Below the pieces are notes generated by a model. The model made no database searches, had not been told where the DNA came from, and saw only the letters and a list, made by a program, of their open reading frames with translations. Below, piece after piece: positions 1 to 11,967 of a stretch of DNA of 64,000 nt. The stretch is from Sphaeroforma sirkka (taxonomy: Eukaryota > Opisthokonta > Ichthyosporea > Ichthyophonida): positions 18,501 through 82,500 of the forward strand of contig LUCW03002179.1 in NCBI GenBank assembly GCA_001586965.3, given 5' to 3'. The number at the start of each line of letters is the position of its first letter. Position 1 is the first letter of the stretch. Made by a program: the position numbers and the translations under genes.

Positions 1-694
1 TTGGCTTCTCAAGGTCATATTTCTCATGTTCCGCCACTAAAGCCAATGCTACTAACCTCAAGGATGGCATGCTTGAATCAAGCTGACAGTTTTCTAGTGT
101 GTAACTGTGGGTGATCAGTTAGCACGATTCAACATTATTTCGTTATTTGAATATGACTATCTCATTTGCTATATACATAAAAAAACGAAATGATTAGTTT
201 CGAAGAAAACCCCTCACTAGAACTCCAAACAAACTGTTGCGAGCGTGGGTCTGGAGATCTCCTGTTAGCTCCGGTCGACTATAAGAAAATACTGCAGCCC
301 TTTGATGTCAAGTGTTATGTCTTGACAGCAAGTGTTTTAAAAGATGCAAGACAATCCCATACGACCGATCTGTACATATATTATGGGACTAATTTGCCTT
401 AAATATATCAGGTTTTTATATCTTTCAGGACACAGCCTCCCCAGAGTTGTGCAAGCACAATGCGAGTAATTAATACTGGGGTTTATCAGGTTTTTTTAAC
501 CTATAATTGAGTTTTAAAAGACCTTTGGGGTATGTTCTTATCAATTTCATCAAAATTTTGAGGCAAATGCAACTTTGCTTTTGTCGCCTTGTTGTATTTT
601 AATAAGACATTTATATCATAGGCCATTTCGACAGCAATAGTTGTGTATTCTGCGTTATTCGGACGATTGGATGTGTTGCACAACAACTTTGCAA

Positions 695-1808
695 TCAAGT
701 TGCTATCGATTGTTGATATGCGCGTATCATTGCCGCAATTCTCAAACCCATAAGGTCATCGACGTAGCACTGCACGTCTGAACCCGCCATCAGATTATTA
801 ATTGTATGCTGGAATTGTGACGTAAGGGTCGACAATCCAAAAGGAGCCGACGTGAAGGAGTACTGGTGACTATCCCAAGTAAACGAGAACATATGTTGTG
901 ACTCCTCGTGGACTGGGAGGCGGTGATATGCCGCAGATAAATCTAGCGTGGTATAACATCGCTTGCCTCGTAAATTACTGATAACCTCATTAACCTTTGG
1001 TAATGTAAACTGGTCGCCCGGAATAAGGGCGTTGATTTGTCGCAAATCCAAACACACCCTAACCTTAACGAGTTCCCCCGATGATGTAAATGATGGTACT
1101 GTTAGTAACGGCAGGTTGACCACTGACGCCGACATACGGCGCTTGGTTACCAATTCATATTCACATTTATGTACCTGTTGTGTGACGTGTGGTTTGTACT
1201 TATCCGATACAAAGTTCCGTGTTTGCCGTCGAAGGCCCAACAGTTTATCTCGAGGTATGGAAAGGGACACTTCACTGCCTGGTAGCGTACATCTAGCTTC
1301 GTCAAAAATAGTCTCGTTGGCATCAAATACTTCCGTAGTCGTTGCCTTATATCCTCAGGCTCGGACAAGTCTGGTGCCATGCGAATGTCTATTGGTTCGA
1401 GTAGTTCATCCATAACATTACGATTGATTTCCGGAAATGATGTAGATAGTCCTGTGAGACCTAAGCTCAACTCGCCCATAATATCTATTCCCAGAATTAC
1501 ATCAATGTTATCGGGTAATCAAACGTACAACCTGCAGCAGACTTCGTACCATACTGCATCGTTGTGGCGTGTTTCTTGCCTAGGCGCGGAGTGCGGAAAG
1601 CTTTATCCGCCAGGTATATGTAACTCTCCTTAGCTGGTGGTGTAATGGACAGTTGCGCCTTTGTTGCGGAAGCCTGAGTGATAACGGAACGGTTCGCCCC
1701 CGTATCAATGAGTGTGCGCATCGCATATCCGTTGACTTGTAACGTAACATATACACGATTGTCATTAGGAAACAATTTACCTTTTACTGCAAATTGCCAT
1801 TTGACCAA
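695..1808 (-). pseudogene. Element C protease and reverse transcriptase region
   Basis: An aspartic protease motif, MRTLIDTGANRSVIT, lies at about 1700. It is followed by reverse transcriptase signatures: VRVCLDLRQINALIP, then TTLDLSAAYHRLPVHEES, then SFTSAPFGLSTLTSQFQ, then the catalytic box CYVDDL near 760. These are RT motifs in the order of Ty3/Gypsy pol. The region is a broken fossil and runs out at the left, where the thumb and RNase H should begin. Confidence 0.8.
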
Positions 1809-1845
1809 ACTTAACGCACATGTTTAACTCAGACACCCAAACATC

Positions 1846-4237
1846 TCAGTTTGAGTTCGGTTCCGCTTTCCAACCCGCGGGCCCTTGCCCGGCCTCCATC
1901 AACTCATCTTCACTGGCGACATATGGCTCGTTGACCAAATTATGAATGTGCATCACCTCGCTCCCTTCTACCTCAGCTGGCGTCGGATCAGGCATCTGAT
2001 CATCTCCAGCCACAAGATTAACGCGAAGGCGGAAATTATTACCCTGCGCCTGTTGTGTGCGCGCGGATGTTTCTCCAGCCGACGTACGGTGCTGTGGCGC
2101 ACCTCCAGGTTGTGTACGGCTACCTGTGTTCGTTGAAGTCGGTGCTCGCAGTAACTTAGGGCAACGTGGTGCGTGTGCTGGGCCAGGAGGAAGATTCTGC
2201 TCACATGACCTACAACGAGCCCTAGGGTTCGATGCTGGTGGCGCATGCGGATTAGCTCGTGTGTTGGCCTCCACACGCGTCCGTGTGCGTGAACGGGGAC
2301 CCCCTGGAATTTGTAATGGTCGGGGGAGGTTTGCCCGACGGTGTTCTTCCGCCTTGTCAATACTCACCCGAAATACATCACGCATTTGTATCGCGGAATA
2401 TTCTCGCCAGTTAGGGTGCATGCGAAGAGTGTCACAGTAGTATGCACCCCCCGCAGCTTGATTAATCAGGTTGAGCATACCATGATTGCGGTATACTTGT
2501 AGCGGATTCTCGTACTGTCGCATTTCCATAAAATCGACTTTGCGTTCAAAATCTCGAAGTTGGGTCTCGAGTGACACCGAAGGGTTTAACTTCATGCACA
2601 CCAATACATTTCTGTATGCGTTATCTTCCAGATCTTGTTCGTGTGTACGTACAATATAAGCAGTGGCGTCCTGGAACGACATGGACTGCAATTTTTGTTC
2701 GTTCTCCACAATAAAATCCAAAAGTGCCTTGGGTGCGCCTTCTTTCTGTAGTGCCCCATGGAGGCCCATTTGCATATGAATCGAGTCTAATTTGTGAAAT
2801 TTTGCATTCTTATGCCATCCAAAATAAATGCACGCAGCTGTAATTTATGCGGATTATCCAAATAATAGCTGCCCTGTGGATTAGGTAGCCATTCCTTGGG
2901 TGTCCGTTTGTCGACCGTTATTGTGCAAATCTTTAACGTCTCGTTAGTTGTACGAATCAAGCACTGCAACGCACGGGCGTCTTCAGTGCGTCCCGCAGCT
3001 TCGGCTTGCATCATACGTTGGGTGAGAAAAAATACCTGCGTTTTCATCTCTGCCGCGGTAGATTCATTAATGCACGCCTCCGTAGGTGTGTGGTGATGTC
3101 TTACATCGTTTCACCTCCTGCGCGTCTGCTAGGTAGCGATCGTGGTGAGCAGGCAAGTGCTTACGGTAAGCCGGCGTATTGATAGGTATATTAGTATTAT
3201 ACTGACAAATCTCCTTTCTTTCTTCGGGAGATTGCGTACGACGATGCTGTTGTAATTTATCACGAAATAAATTCGCTGCCGCCCGACCGTGAGGCTGCTG
3301 GCGTGGAATTTCATCACTCTGCGAAATGTCTCAAAGGACAGCTTCGCCGACGACGACAAATTTTGAGGGGTAGCCATGTCCAAGTGTAGGTCCGCTGGGT
3401 CCAAAAAAAAAATCTACCAGGCGATTTCACTAACGTTTTCGAGTCCTGATACCAATCCGGATCATTAGGCGGCATCTCATCAGGGGTCGGAAATATATGT
3501 GACCGATTTTTAGCGTTTGTCAACAACTGCGCTCTACGAGTAGCATGAACATGATCGTCTGATACCTGATACCAGTCCGGACCATTAGCCGGCATCTCAT
3601 CAAGAGTCGGAATTGTTTGGCCTCGATTTTGAGCGTTCTTCGGCAATCGGTCGCGGCGCGTAACATGGACATTTGCGTAAGGAGACACTTGAGATATGGG
3701 CTTCGTGCGTCCAATCCTGCGCTTCACCGGGCTAATTCGCTTCATGTTGATAACCCCGCTATCAGATAACTGGCTAGTTGGTGACAACTCTGCTTGTGTT
3801 GGATATTGAGATGCCCAGGTGTGTGGCCTTGTTGATTCGGCCTCAGACTCAGAAAAATCATCATCCACTATCGCCTGAGCCGTGTCCTGGGGCATAGATG
3901 TGTCAATCTCTGTCAGTAACAACTGACGGAGTTGACGGAGTTGCTCTTTAAGAAAACGATTCTTTTCCTTTACCTCCTTCACATACATCAACGTCTCTAA
4001 GTGGCCTGCTTGATCCGCCATCCATTCTCGGGCTCGGCTAACTCCATCCAAGGTTTGTATTGAGTACTGTGCCTCAGACTGCAGCCGAGTCAACTCCAAA
4101 TGGATTTTCACCGTGTCGTCGTCTCCGGGTGCCGGTGTCTTGGCACATGCTGTCTCCACCTGATTGCATAACTCGGTCAAATGCCGAATTGTTCTAAGCA
4201 GTCGTTTCAACAGTTGGGCACAGGCTTGCTTGCCCAC
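1846..4237 (-). pseudogene. Element C gag region
   Basis: The amino-terminal part is rich in heptad-like Leu/Glu/Lys/Gln stretches (for example KEKNRFLKEQLRQLRQLL), which suggests a coiled coil. The carboxy-terminal part is Pro/Arg-rich and carries one Cys-rich knuckle, CRSCEQNLPPGPAHAPRC. This is the usual make-up of a retrotransposon capsid/nucleocapsid precursor. It lies directly upstream of the protease. It is a fossil with more than one break. The gag assignment rests on position and the knuckle, not on a recognised capsid fold. Confidence 0.6.
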
Positions 4238-4648
4238 CGTAGGCGACGGTCTGGCCTCGGGTCCCGTCGTTGTGGTAAAAAAAATGTTAAACTAAGTCGT
4301 TCCTTAGTTAGTAAACCTTTATCGAACATAGTGTAATAAATACAGTAGTTCGGTCACTTGAAAATGTGGTCAAAACCAAGTGACACTTGATAAAGAGTGC
4401 TAAGTCTGAAATAAGTGAACTCAGTCAGAAGTGCCGATATGAACGGCGCGTCTGCTGTATTTATTAATTACGTCTTTGTGCAAGACGAGATTTTCTCTAA
4501 CAACGGCAGATTGTGAAAAATCTCCATATCTAAGATTCCAGTCTCCTAGTTACTAATTAATGATGACACTCGGTGAGTCATCATTATATTCCTCTAAATT
4601 ATATCCTACTATCTAATCCGGTCCTCGGCCCGATCATCAATAAATTTT

Positions 4649-4785
4649 TCTTAGGTCTGAGCCTCTGGGTCTACCGCTCTTAGGTCTGAGCCTCTGGGTC
4701 TACTGCTCTTAGGTCTGAGCCTTTGGTCGGCCATAGTAGATCCTCCTAGGTCTGAGCCTCAATAAATCCTCTTAGGTCCGGTCCT
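4649..4785. repeat. 29-bp tandem repeat in the element C LTR/leader
   Basis: The motif CTTAGGTCTGAGCC recurs at about 4650, 4679 and 4708 with a 29-bp period, and diverged copies follow near 4744 and 4770. On the minus strand this lies just upstream of gag in the presumed LTR. Short repeats of this kind are common in LTR promoter regions, but no function can be shown here. Confidence 0.7.
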
Positions 4786-4879
4786 CTGGTTCTGTCCTAA
4801 GTCCCTGTCTGCAGTACTTTGTCCACAAAGTCGCACATCTTTCTCCGCATATACTTGTCTCAAAGGTGCGCCTCCTTCC

Positions 4880-7260
4880 TTGATCTGAAGCTAAAGCATC
4901 CGGTCCTTCACAAACTTTGGATTCTTGTCATTGTACGCCACCCTCCTAACAGCCGCTACCAACTCTGCCAATTCTTCCATAGACTTCCCCAATTCTTCAG
5001 CCAATAATTGTAAGCCACTCGTATCGAACACTAAATAATCGTCCTCACCCCCGGATCTATCACTCTCATAACCTGAATCATATCCCGAATCATCTTGCAC
5101 ACTATCAAATGGTGTTACCTGTTCTGCTCGCTGATATAATAACGGCGCCGTCACATGCTGAATATAATCTAACACCGGCTCAGATGCTTCTTTACTCAAC
5201 CAGGTCTTAAAGTCTGGTGGCTTCTCTCTCACCACCTCCACCGGAAACAGGGTATATATAAGTCACCCCTTGCCTAGTAAGCACTGCCCCAGTTAATCCG
5301 AATCCGTTCAATTCACGCCTGCCTAACAGCACACCCGCATTGTGTGGAGTCCAATCCATAACCCACATATCCAACTTTGCCTCCTCTCTCTCCTACTAAA
5401 GTAGGCAAAACAACCTCAACATCTCGTACATTGTATTCCACATAAAGTGGAGCACCAAATCCCGTAACCTCAGCCAAACCCTTAGAAATCATTGACATGC
5501 CTACACCTTGATCAACAAACATATCGACATACCACTGTTCACTCTCCACAAAGCCATAAATCATAGATTTGCCTTGTCCTTCGTAACTAGCCGCCGCCGC
5601 ATGTCACAATTCAGGTGTCCCATCTGTACAGATACGCACCTCCCCAGATGCTGCTGCCGCTACATTACCCCCGGATCGTTGTGGAATAAAATTCATAACC
5701 CACATATCCAACTTTACCCTCCTCTCTCCTACCAAAGTAGGCAAAACAACCTCAACATCTCGTACATTGTATTCCACATAAAGTGGAGCACCAAATCCCG
5801 TAACCCATTCTCCGCACAAATCATACTGATCGGCCAGTCCCAGACTCTCACCTTAGAAATCATTGACATGTCTGCACCTTGATCAACAAACATATCGACA
5901 TAACACTGTTCACTCTCCACAAAGCCATAAATCAAATGTTTGCCTTGTCCTTCGCAACTAGCCGCCGCCGCATGTCACAATTCAGGTGTCCCATCTGTAC
6001 AGATACGCACCTCCCCAGATGCTGCTGCCGATACATTACCCCCGGATCGTTGTCTTGTAGGACAGAATCTCGCAGTATGACCTCTCTTGCTACACGTGTA
6101 GCACACGACATCTTTCAATACAGGATACTCTTTCGCATAGTGACCATCTTGCTTGCAAAATAAGCACGCCCCTCTCAGACCCGTCATCCCGTCATCCCTG
6201 GACTCCTGTCTAGCTGCTGCTGCTTGCAACTGACCTGCTCTCGCGGCTACCCTCACCTAATGTCTCCGACCCGCTTATTCCCTCTCTTCCTGACGCGCTA
6301 TGTCATCTTCTCTCATCTCAGACAACTGCTCCAGCACCTGCCCCAACCCTCCTGCCTCAAACATCCTCAGAACCATGTTCTTCTCCGATTTGCGATTCGC
6401 AAACAAGGCTTTCAACAAACTTATAGTCCGCTCAGTCAACCCTTTTAAGCCCTCCATCACTACATCCTTAGAGCACGCATCATCTGCCAATTTAAGCAGC
6501 ATATCCACATAGTCATCATCCCTTAGCATTGAAACCATCCATCGCGCCCCATGCTGAGTTGCTTTCTTAGCATTCCTACGGATCACCTTGCTCAAAACAT
6601 CATACTCGCCGTTTCTGCTTATCTTCCATCTTCAACTTATATGCTGCCCTTGGCTTGTTTTCTTCTTTACGTGTGTAGATGCCTTCACTACATACACTTC
6701 TTTCTTCTTTTTAGCATCCTCATCCTCACTGTCGCTACTTTTGTTGTTATCATTGCTGTCACTGTCCCTAGCGATTTCTTGCTCAGTCTCACTTCCGTCC
6801 TGTTCGTCCTCAGAAGGCATCTCAGTGAATGGATCCCGTTCTGGGAGCACTTTCTTCGCTTCAGCCTTCGCCGCACATGCCGAGCACCATAATAATAAAT
6901 CTCACGCAAATGCTCAATAATCTTTTCAGGCTTGGATCCCCACCCTCCTATTGCCTTCGTAAAATCCGCCTGAGTTCCACTCACTTCAAATGGGTCCTTA
7001 AACGCTGGATACAATGCTGCAGCCGCAATGCACAGATCCTTCGTCTTAATAACAGTTTTGCTAATATAGCCCTCTAGTTCCGACTTCGTCTCCGGTGTAA
7101 CTTCCTTTAAAAGAGCCATCGCTGGGCGAGACCCTCCTTTCTTCACCTCGACTCATAAGCCTTGGTACCCCTGACATAATCCCATCGACCCATAAGTGTC
7201 ATCATCGGCTCCCCTCGCACATATCTCCAGAGTGGCTGCCCTGTCTCAGCAGCATTATCT
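4880..7260 (-). mobile_element. Element B, gag-protease half
   Basis: On the minus strand this stretch reads gag (about 7146-5975), a retroviral-type aspartic protease region (about 5935-5313) and an acidic linker with YDSGYESDRSGGEDD (about 5241-4891). Gag contains a C-X2-C-X4-H-X4-C zinc knuckle, CYTCSKRGHTARFC, preceded by a second related knuckle beginning CLFCKQDGHYAK. The protease is recognised from YVDMFVDQG followed by MSMISK. The region contains an internal direct duplication and several breaks, so it is a fossil. The reverse transcriptase expected next is replaced by element C. Confidence 0.65.
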
Positions 7261-7830
7261 TTCTCGTAAACCATTTTCCACTAACGTTTATTTGTAATCT
7301 TAGATCGACTCAAACACTATGCTACGGTGAACTTAGTTTATTTCTTTGATTGCTTATTATTGATTGTTGAATAAACGACTACCTTAGCAGAATGAACTTC
7401 TTGAATGAACTGTACCTCGTATTTTTGCTATTCCCGATGAATTTCTTGAGAATCCTGCCGCCAATCATATCGTGTATCTCCTCAATTTCGAGCCTGTTTC
7501 GAGCCTGTAAGTCCATTCAACATTCACCAATTATATCGTGATCTGCCAACCTCCAGTTCATATTACCCCGCACTTCGGTTTGCAAAGTACCAATCATCTA
7601 CCAAACCCCTCTTCTTTGAGCCTGCGCGGCCGTTCGCCAACAAACCGCACTATACAACTTAGCACTTTCCGAACTTATTAGTTTTCAAACTTATATGTCA
7701 TCGCCCACACTTTGAAGTTCTCACACTCTTACTAACGCCCAGAAACATAACCCGAAGTTTCGGTACTTAAAATACCAGCATTGTTTTAAATCAGAGATAA
7801 ATACGGTTGATATTACGCCTCCCCAATGAA
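7260..7830 (-). other. Probable element B LTR or untranslated interval
   Basis: No coding region is seen. The interval lies between the end of one element B integrase (about 7850) and the start of an element B gag (about 7146), where an LTR shared by two tandem copies, or the LTR of one copy, would be expected. On the minus strand a purine-rich stretch, TTGGGGAGGCG, lies at its upstream edge and could be a polypurine tract. A second copy for comparison is not in the window, so the LTR ends cannot be set. Confidence 0.35.
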
Positions 7831-9297
7831 CAAGACATTAGTGTCGAGTTCATTCATTCAACCATTTACTCAACTGCTTCTTCCGCAAATCCGGATCCCT
7901 CGCAACCTGGAGGAACATTTTCAACTTGTTCCACCTGTTCTTATTGAAATGATCCTTCATAGCCAAATCCAAAGTATCATCCCTTACCCTCACCTCGCTT
8001 TGCCGCATTGACATTCGTAGCAACATGTATGCCAAAGGCTGAATTCATGGCATATAACCAAGTCCTCCCCATCTTCGTTGATCGCATTGCTGCCACCAGT
8101 TCATCAAGTTCCGCAACACGAGCTGCCCCTTCACCAGTATAAATATAGAGCCAGATCAAACAAGCTTCCCTTCTACGCACTCTAATACTGGCCTCATGCT
8201 TCGGATCCTCTAACCTCACCTTAAGCTGATCCACATGCACTGACTTACCCTTCCCATTAATTCTGACCTTGTACATCCCTTGTAAGTGTTCCCTCATAAC
8301 AATCGTACCTCGCACTACATACCCCGGCTGCCAATCTGGTGCCTCCTTTCTATTCTTATTTGCCGCCTTTGCCTGCACCTTCTTCGCTACTTCATCTCTA
8401 ATAGCCACCAATCTATCTCGCACAGCAGTTTCACTCAGAAGCTCAGAACCTAACACCTCTAACAACATGGCCTGAATTACTCTATCAACCTGCCCCGTAT
8501 AATGCCGGCCCGTAACATGATAGTAAGGGCTGATACCCGTGACCGAATTCACTGTCACATTATACGCCAACATAACTGAATATATATATATGCTGGCCAT
8601 AAAGTTTCTTCCCCAATCGGTAAACTCTTAGCAAGCCAATCCACAATCGTACACAAGACCCTCTCTACCCTGCCATTGCCCTGAAGCCTATTTACTGACA
8701 CGTAATGGCACTCCGCACCTCTCTCTGTCCAGAAACTTTTCATATCTACTGAAACGAACGGACCATCCTCATCCATCACTACCTTCTTAGGTGTACTCCA
8801 AGGCAAAACTTGTTGTTGAACAAACTTTAATACCCCTTTAGTATTCTTCTCTTCCGGCGTGTATGGCCGACACCGCACCATCCTCGAAAAATGATCTATA
8901 GGCACTACTATTCCCAAAAAAAAACCGTGAACTGTCCTTGGCAAGGTCAAATAATCCATGCCTATACACACTGCAAACCCTTTCGGCCTCTCAGGCTTCA
9001 TCAACAACCCTGTAGTCCCACGAATGTAAACTTCGATGGAAATTACTAGGTTTCAAACTATATCAAACTAAAATATAATTTAGTCAGTTATGAATAAACG
9101 TAAGGCGCCTACATCGGAAATGGTTACTGGACCAAATACTAAACGACATAGAGTACAACATGAGTCTTGAACTCGTACATATAGGCACATACTTACTCGA
9201 TAAGTCATGACCGAAACCGTTTTTTACTTTGGTTTTCGCTTTACCAACTAGATCGTATCTTAACGTACGTTCGTAGTTCTAAAAGCTACTGGGGCTA

Positions 9298-9892
9298 TGT
9301 AGAAATACGGCCTCCGGTCAGTCTAAAATATCAAGATCAATTGAGATAATACATTGGTTTTTATTTGTATTTTAAATAATTTAGTACAAGCTCTTTTTCC
9401 AATATTTCCAAAGTGTTCTAAATTCACTTTGATGGCTCCAATAGCCTGAGTATTTGGTATGACTCATCTACTTGGACCTATTTGAGACATTAGTAGATGT
9501 AGGATATTATAAACTAAATTTTATAATCTCCGAACTACTACTTATAGATTTTGGTCCTCCGCCAATCTCCAAAATCCAATAAGTCTTTTTTCTTTTTTTA
9601 ACTTTTCTTCAGATGGAACTTTATTTATATCAGCTAATGTATTAACGTGACTTACGTTATTATGTCTATTTACAAATTAGGCAAGTGGTCATGAACACTT
9701 AGTACTTCTAGTGAAAATTATTCAATAAAGAACAGCTAGAGGTACGCCCTGTGTGATCGAGGATATTTAGGCTCTTAACAAGAGGCAGTCCCGATCATTC
9801 TTACACAAGCTACCACTGCTAAATCCTAACTGACTAAATTGTATTTTAGTTTAATATAGTTTGAAACCTAGTAATTTCCATCGAAGTTTACA
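9298..9892 (+). repeat. Family A LTR inside A0
   Basis: A 595-bp LTR beginning TGTAGAAATACGGCC and ending CATCGAAGTTTACA, with an AATAAA signal in its second half. It is nearly identical to the LTRs of A1. It runs opposite to the A0 termini and abuts an inverted gag fragment, so it is part of the mosaic and not a separate solo LTR insertion. Confidence 0.9.
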
Positions 9893-10190
9893 CGGTCCTC
9901 AGGGACTTGCATACCAGAGCGTAATAGCCTGAGACGAGTATGTCTGGTTCTCACTTCCTCATCCTCAGGATTAGAGCGGGAACTCTCTAACGAGGTACTG
10001 GTGTAGCGATTGCCAAAATCGTAATTACCAGGGTTAGTTGGCAAATGAGGGTCGATATTACGAGGATGGTAAGCCTCATCGAGTTCCATACGATCATATC
10101 CTCTGACAGGGTTAGGTTTGTCCAGAGGATGGTCAATGGTAGCATCAGAGCTATAGAGATTAAATTTTGAAATATTTTCTCTCCCGCCAG

Positions 10191-10262
10191 TGGTAACTGG
10201 CTTAGTGGTAAACATACTGGCTGGTAAACCAGTAGGTCTCAGGTTCGAAACTCGGCCCGAAT
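10191..10262 (+). repeat. tRNA-Thr-like segment antisense to gag (A0)
   Basis: Read on the plus strand the segment has an A-box-like TGGCTTAGTGG and a B-box-like GGTTCGAAACT at tRNA spacing, with an anticodon-arm-like stem holding CTGGTAA (would read GGT, threonine). The acceptor stem does not pair well, so this is a degenerate tRNA-derived sequence and not a tRNA gene. It lies within gag in every family A copy here. Confidence 0.6.
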
Positions 10263-11293
10263 TATTTTCCTTCTTCGGTATAGGAAGAATATCAGCCAAG
10301 TGGGACACGATAGAGGGGTCCACAACTGCTGCTGCCGCTAGCTCCTTCAAGAGCGCTTCAGTGCGGTTCAATTGGCGTCGAGATTGAGAGGATCCAACCC
10401 CTCGTTGTCGAGTTATGGCGTCCTCAGCTTCGACCCCAAGATTTGAGCTGAATGGAATGGCTTCTCCATCGATGGCGAAACCGAAATTTTCGGACAGGTC
10501 CAATACTTCCTTTTCACTCCGGATTTGTGCTGGAGTGTCCTTTAGATGTGGAGTTATAATGCCCCCGACATTCGTATCCACGAATTTTCCAGCCTTTCGA
10601 CGTTTATCCCCAATATTTGACGGCACGTGGTCAGGGGGCAAGCTGGGGTCCTGAGCTTCACTCCTAGGTGATACACGGACGCTGGCGAGCCTTTCCGCGG
10701 TAGTAGATACCTCTTCTTCCAAGGCTTTAGGATCCGACGAGTCATCCTCAGAATAATCCTCTGTACCAACCTCAGAATTTGCTTCCCCAACAGTTTTCAC
10801 CGGAGGCCGTATTTCTACACGAAGCCCTTCAACTTGTTGACACACAACACAACTTTGTAACGCCTTCACAATTTGCGAGCGCAACACCTCCTCTCCATAT
10901 TTGACCCTCAAGAACTCCCATGTCCTATCTATCCCAGCATGCGCTAAAGTCTGATGTACCAACGTAATAACGTAATCTTGCAAAGGCTGAACAAGTTCTG
11001 ACCATACACTCGGACCAATACACTTAAGCTGTTCACTAGCCGTCACATAATGTGAGACATCACTGACGAGACTATACGCGGTGGCAAATGCGAGTACAAG
11101 AATAGAAGCTCCAAAGTGGATCCATCTGAGGAATTTTCGGCCCACGCGGCCCACGAATTACGGGAAACATGGACGTTGAAGTTAAACCGTGGCAGGATAT
11201 CCGTCATAGACGACTATTTGGGCGCGAAATGCGGGATCAACGAACAATATGCATGACAATTATTATAAAGGATCTGTGGAGAACCTGGACTCA

Positions 11294-11888
11294 TGTAGAA
11301 ATACGGCCTCCGGTCAGTCTAAAATATCAAGATCAATTGAGATAATACATTGGTTTTTATTTGTATTTTAAATAATTTAGTACAAGCTCTTTTTCCAATA
11401 TTTCCAAAGTGTTCTAAATTCACTTTGATGGCTCCAATAGCCTGAGTATTTGGTATGACTCATCTACTTGGACCTATTTGATACATTAGTAGATGTAGGA
11501 TATTATAAACTAAATTTTATAATCTCCGAACTACTACTTATTGATTTTGGTCCTCCCGCCAATCTCCAAAATCCAATAAGTCTTTTTCTTTTTTTAACTT
11601 TTCTTCAGATGGAACTTTATTTATATCAGCTAATGTATTAACGTGACTTACGTTATTATGTCTATTTACAAATTAGACAAGTGGTCATGAACATTTAGTA
11701 CTTCTAGTGAAAATTATTCAATAAAGAACAGCTAGAGGTACGCCCTGTGTGATCGAGGATATTTAGGCTCTTAATAAGAGGCAGTCCCGATCATTCTTAC
11801 ACAAGCTATCACTGCTAAATCCTAACTGACTAAATTGTATTTTAGTTTAATATAGTTTGAAACCTAGTAATTTCCATCGAAGTTTACA
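11294..11888 (+). repeat. A1 5' LTR
   Basis: 595 bp, TG...CA termini (TGTAGAAATACGG to GAAGTTTACA). Contains TTCAATAAAGAACAG, a likely polyadenylation signal. Confidence 0.95.
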
Positions 11889-11967
11889 TATTTTTCAGTT
11901 ATTTAGTAGTTACAGTAGTGTACTGCTTCTAGACTGTCTGACATCGATTTACTATCCAGCAAATACT

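Larger units (their letters stand above)
501..4830 (-). mobile_element. Element C: old Ty3/Gypsy-like LTR retrotransposon, incomplete
   Basis: Read on the minus strand, the order is an LTR-like leader (about 4283-4830), gag (about 4237-1846), an aspartic protease and a reverse transcriptase running toward position 500. RNase H and integrase are not seen before the window edge. The gag-protease-RT order and the YVDD reverse transcriptase box fit the Ty3/Gypsy (Metaviridae) type. It is a broken fossil with several interruptions. It lies where element B's reverse transcriptase would be expected, so C probably inserted into B. There is no second LTR in view, so no age can be estimated from LTR divergence. 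Confidence 0.75.
9025..10816 (-). mobile_element. A0: rearranged family A copy inserted in element B
   Basis: The insertion is bounded by family A LTR termini (TGTAAAC at the left, TTTCTACA at the right) and flanked by the 4-bp direct repeat CGAA (9021-9024 and 10817-10820), so it entered as one unit. Its inside is a mosaic: a short inverted LTR end (9025-9089), a plus-oriented pol tail (about 9090-9297), a full plus-oriented LTR (9298-9892), a minus-oriented gag piece (about 9893-10797) and the first bases of a minus LTR. It lacks most of pol and cannot be autonomous. Confidence 0.8.
7850..11293 (-). mobile_element. Element B, RNase H tail and integrase half, split by A0
   Basis: On the minus strand an integrase zinc-binding module lies at 11155-10817 (LVHQTLAHAGIDRTW, then SCVVCQQVEGLR, an H-H-C-C pattern). 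It is interrupted by A0 (9025-10816) and resumes at 9024. The core shows the first Asp in GMDYLTLP, the second in VVMDEDGPF and the Glu in GNGRVERV, which is the DDE triad. A carboxy-terminal domain follows (8600-7977), with TGISPYYHVTGRH as in Ty3/Gypsy integrases. This is a fossil with several breaks. It is older than A0 and A1, which both landed in or next to it. Confidence 0.75.

Noticed and set aside
4649-4785. Regularly spaced repeats considered as a CRISPR array
   Set aside because: Only a few 29-bp units in direct tandem without unique spacers, in a eukaryotic retroelement LTR.
6551-6920. Hydrophobic Leu/Ser-rich plus-strand frames
   Set aside because: They are antisense to the acidic gag region of element B.
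11169-11293. Short plus-strand frame ending at the A1 insertion site
   Set aside because: It overlaps element B remnants on the other strand and has no recognisable family, so it is not called as a disrupted host gene.
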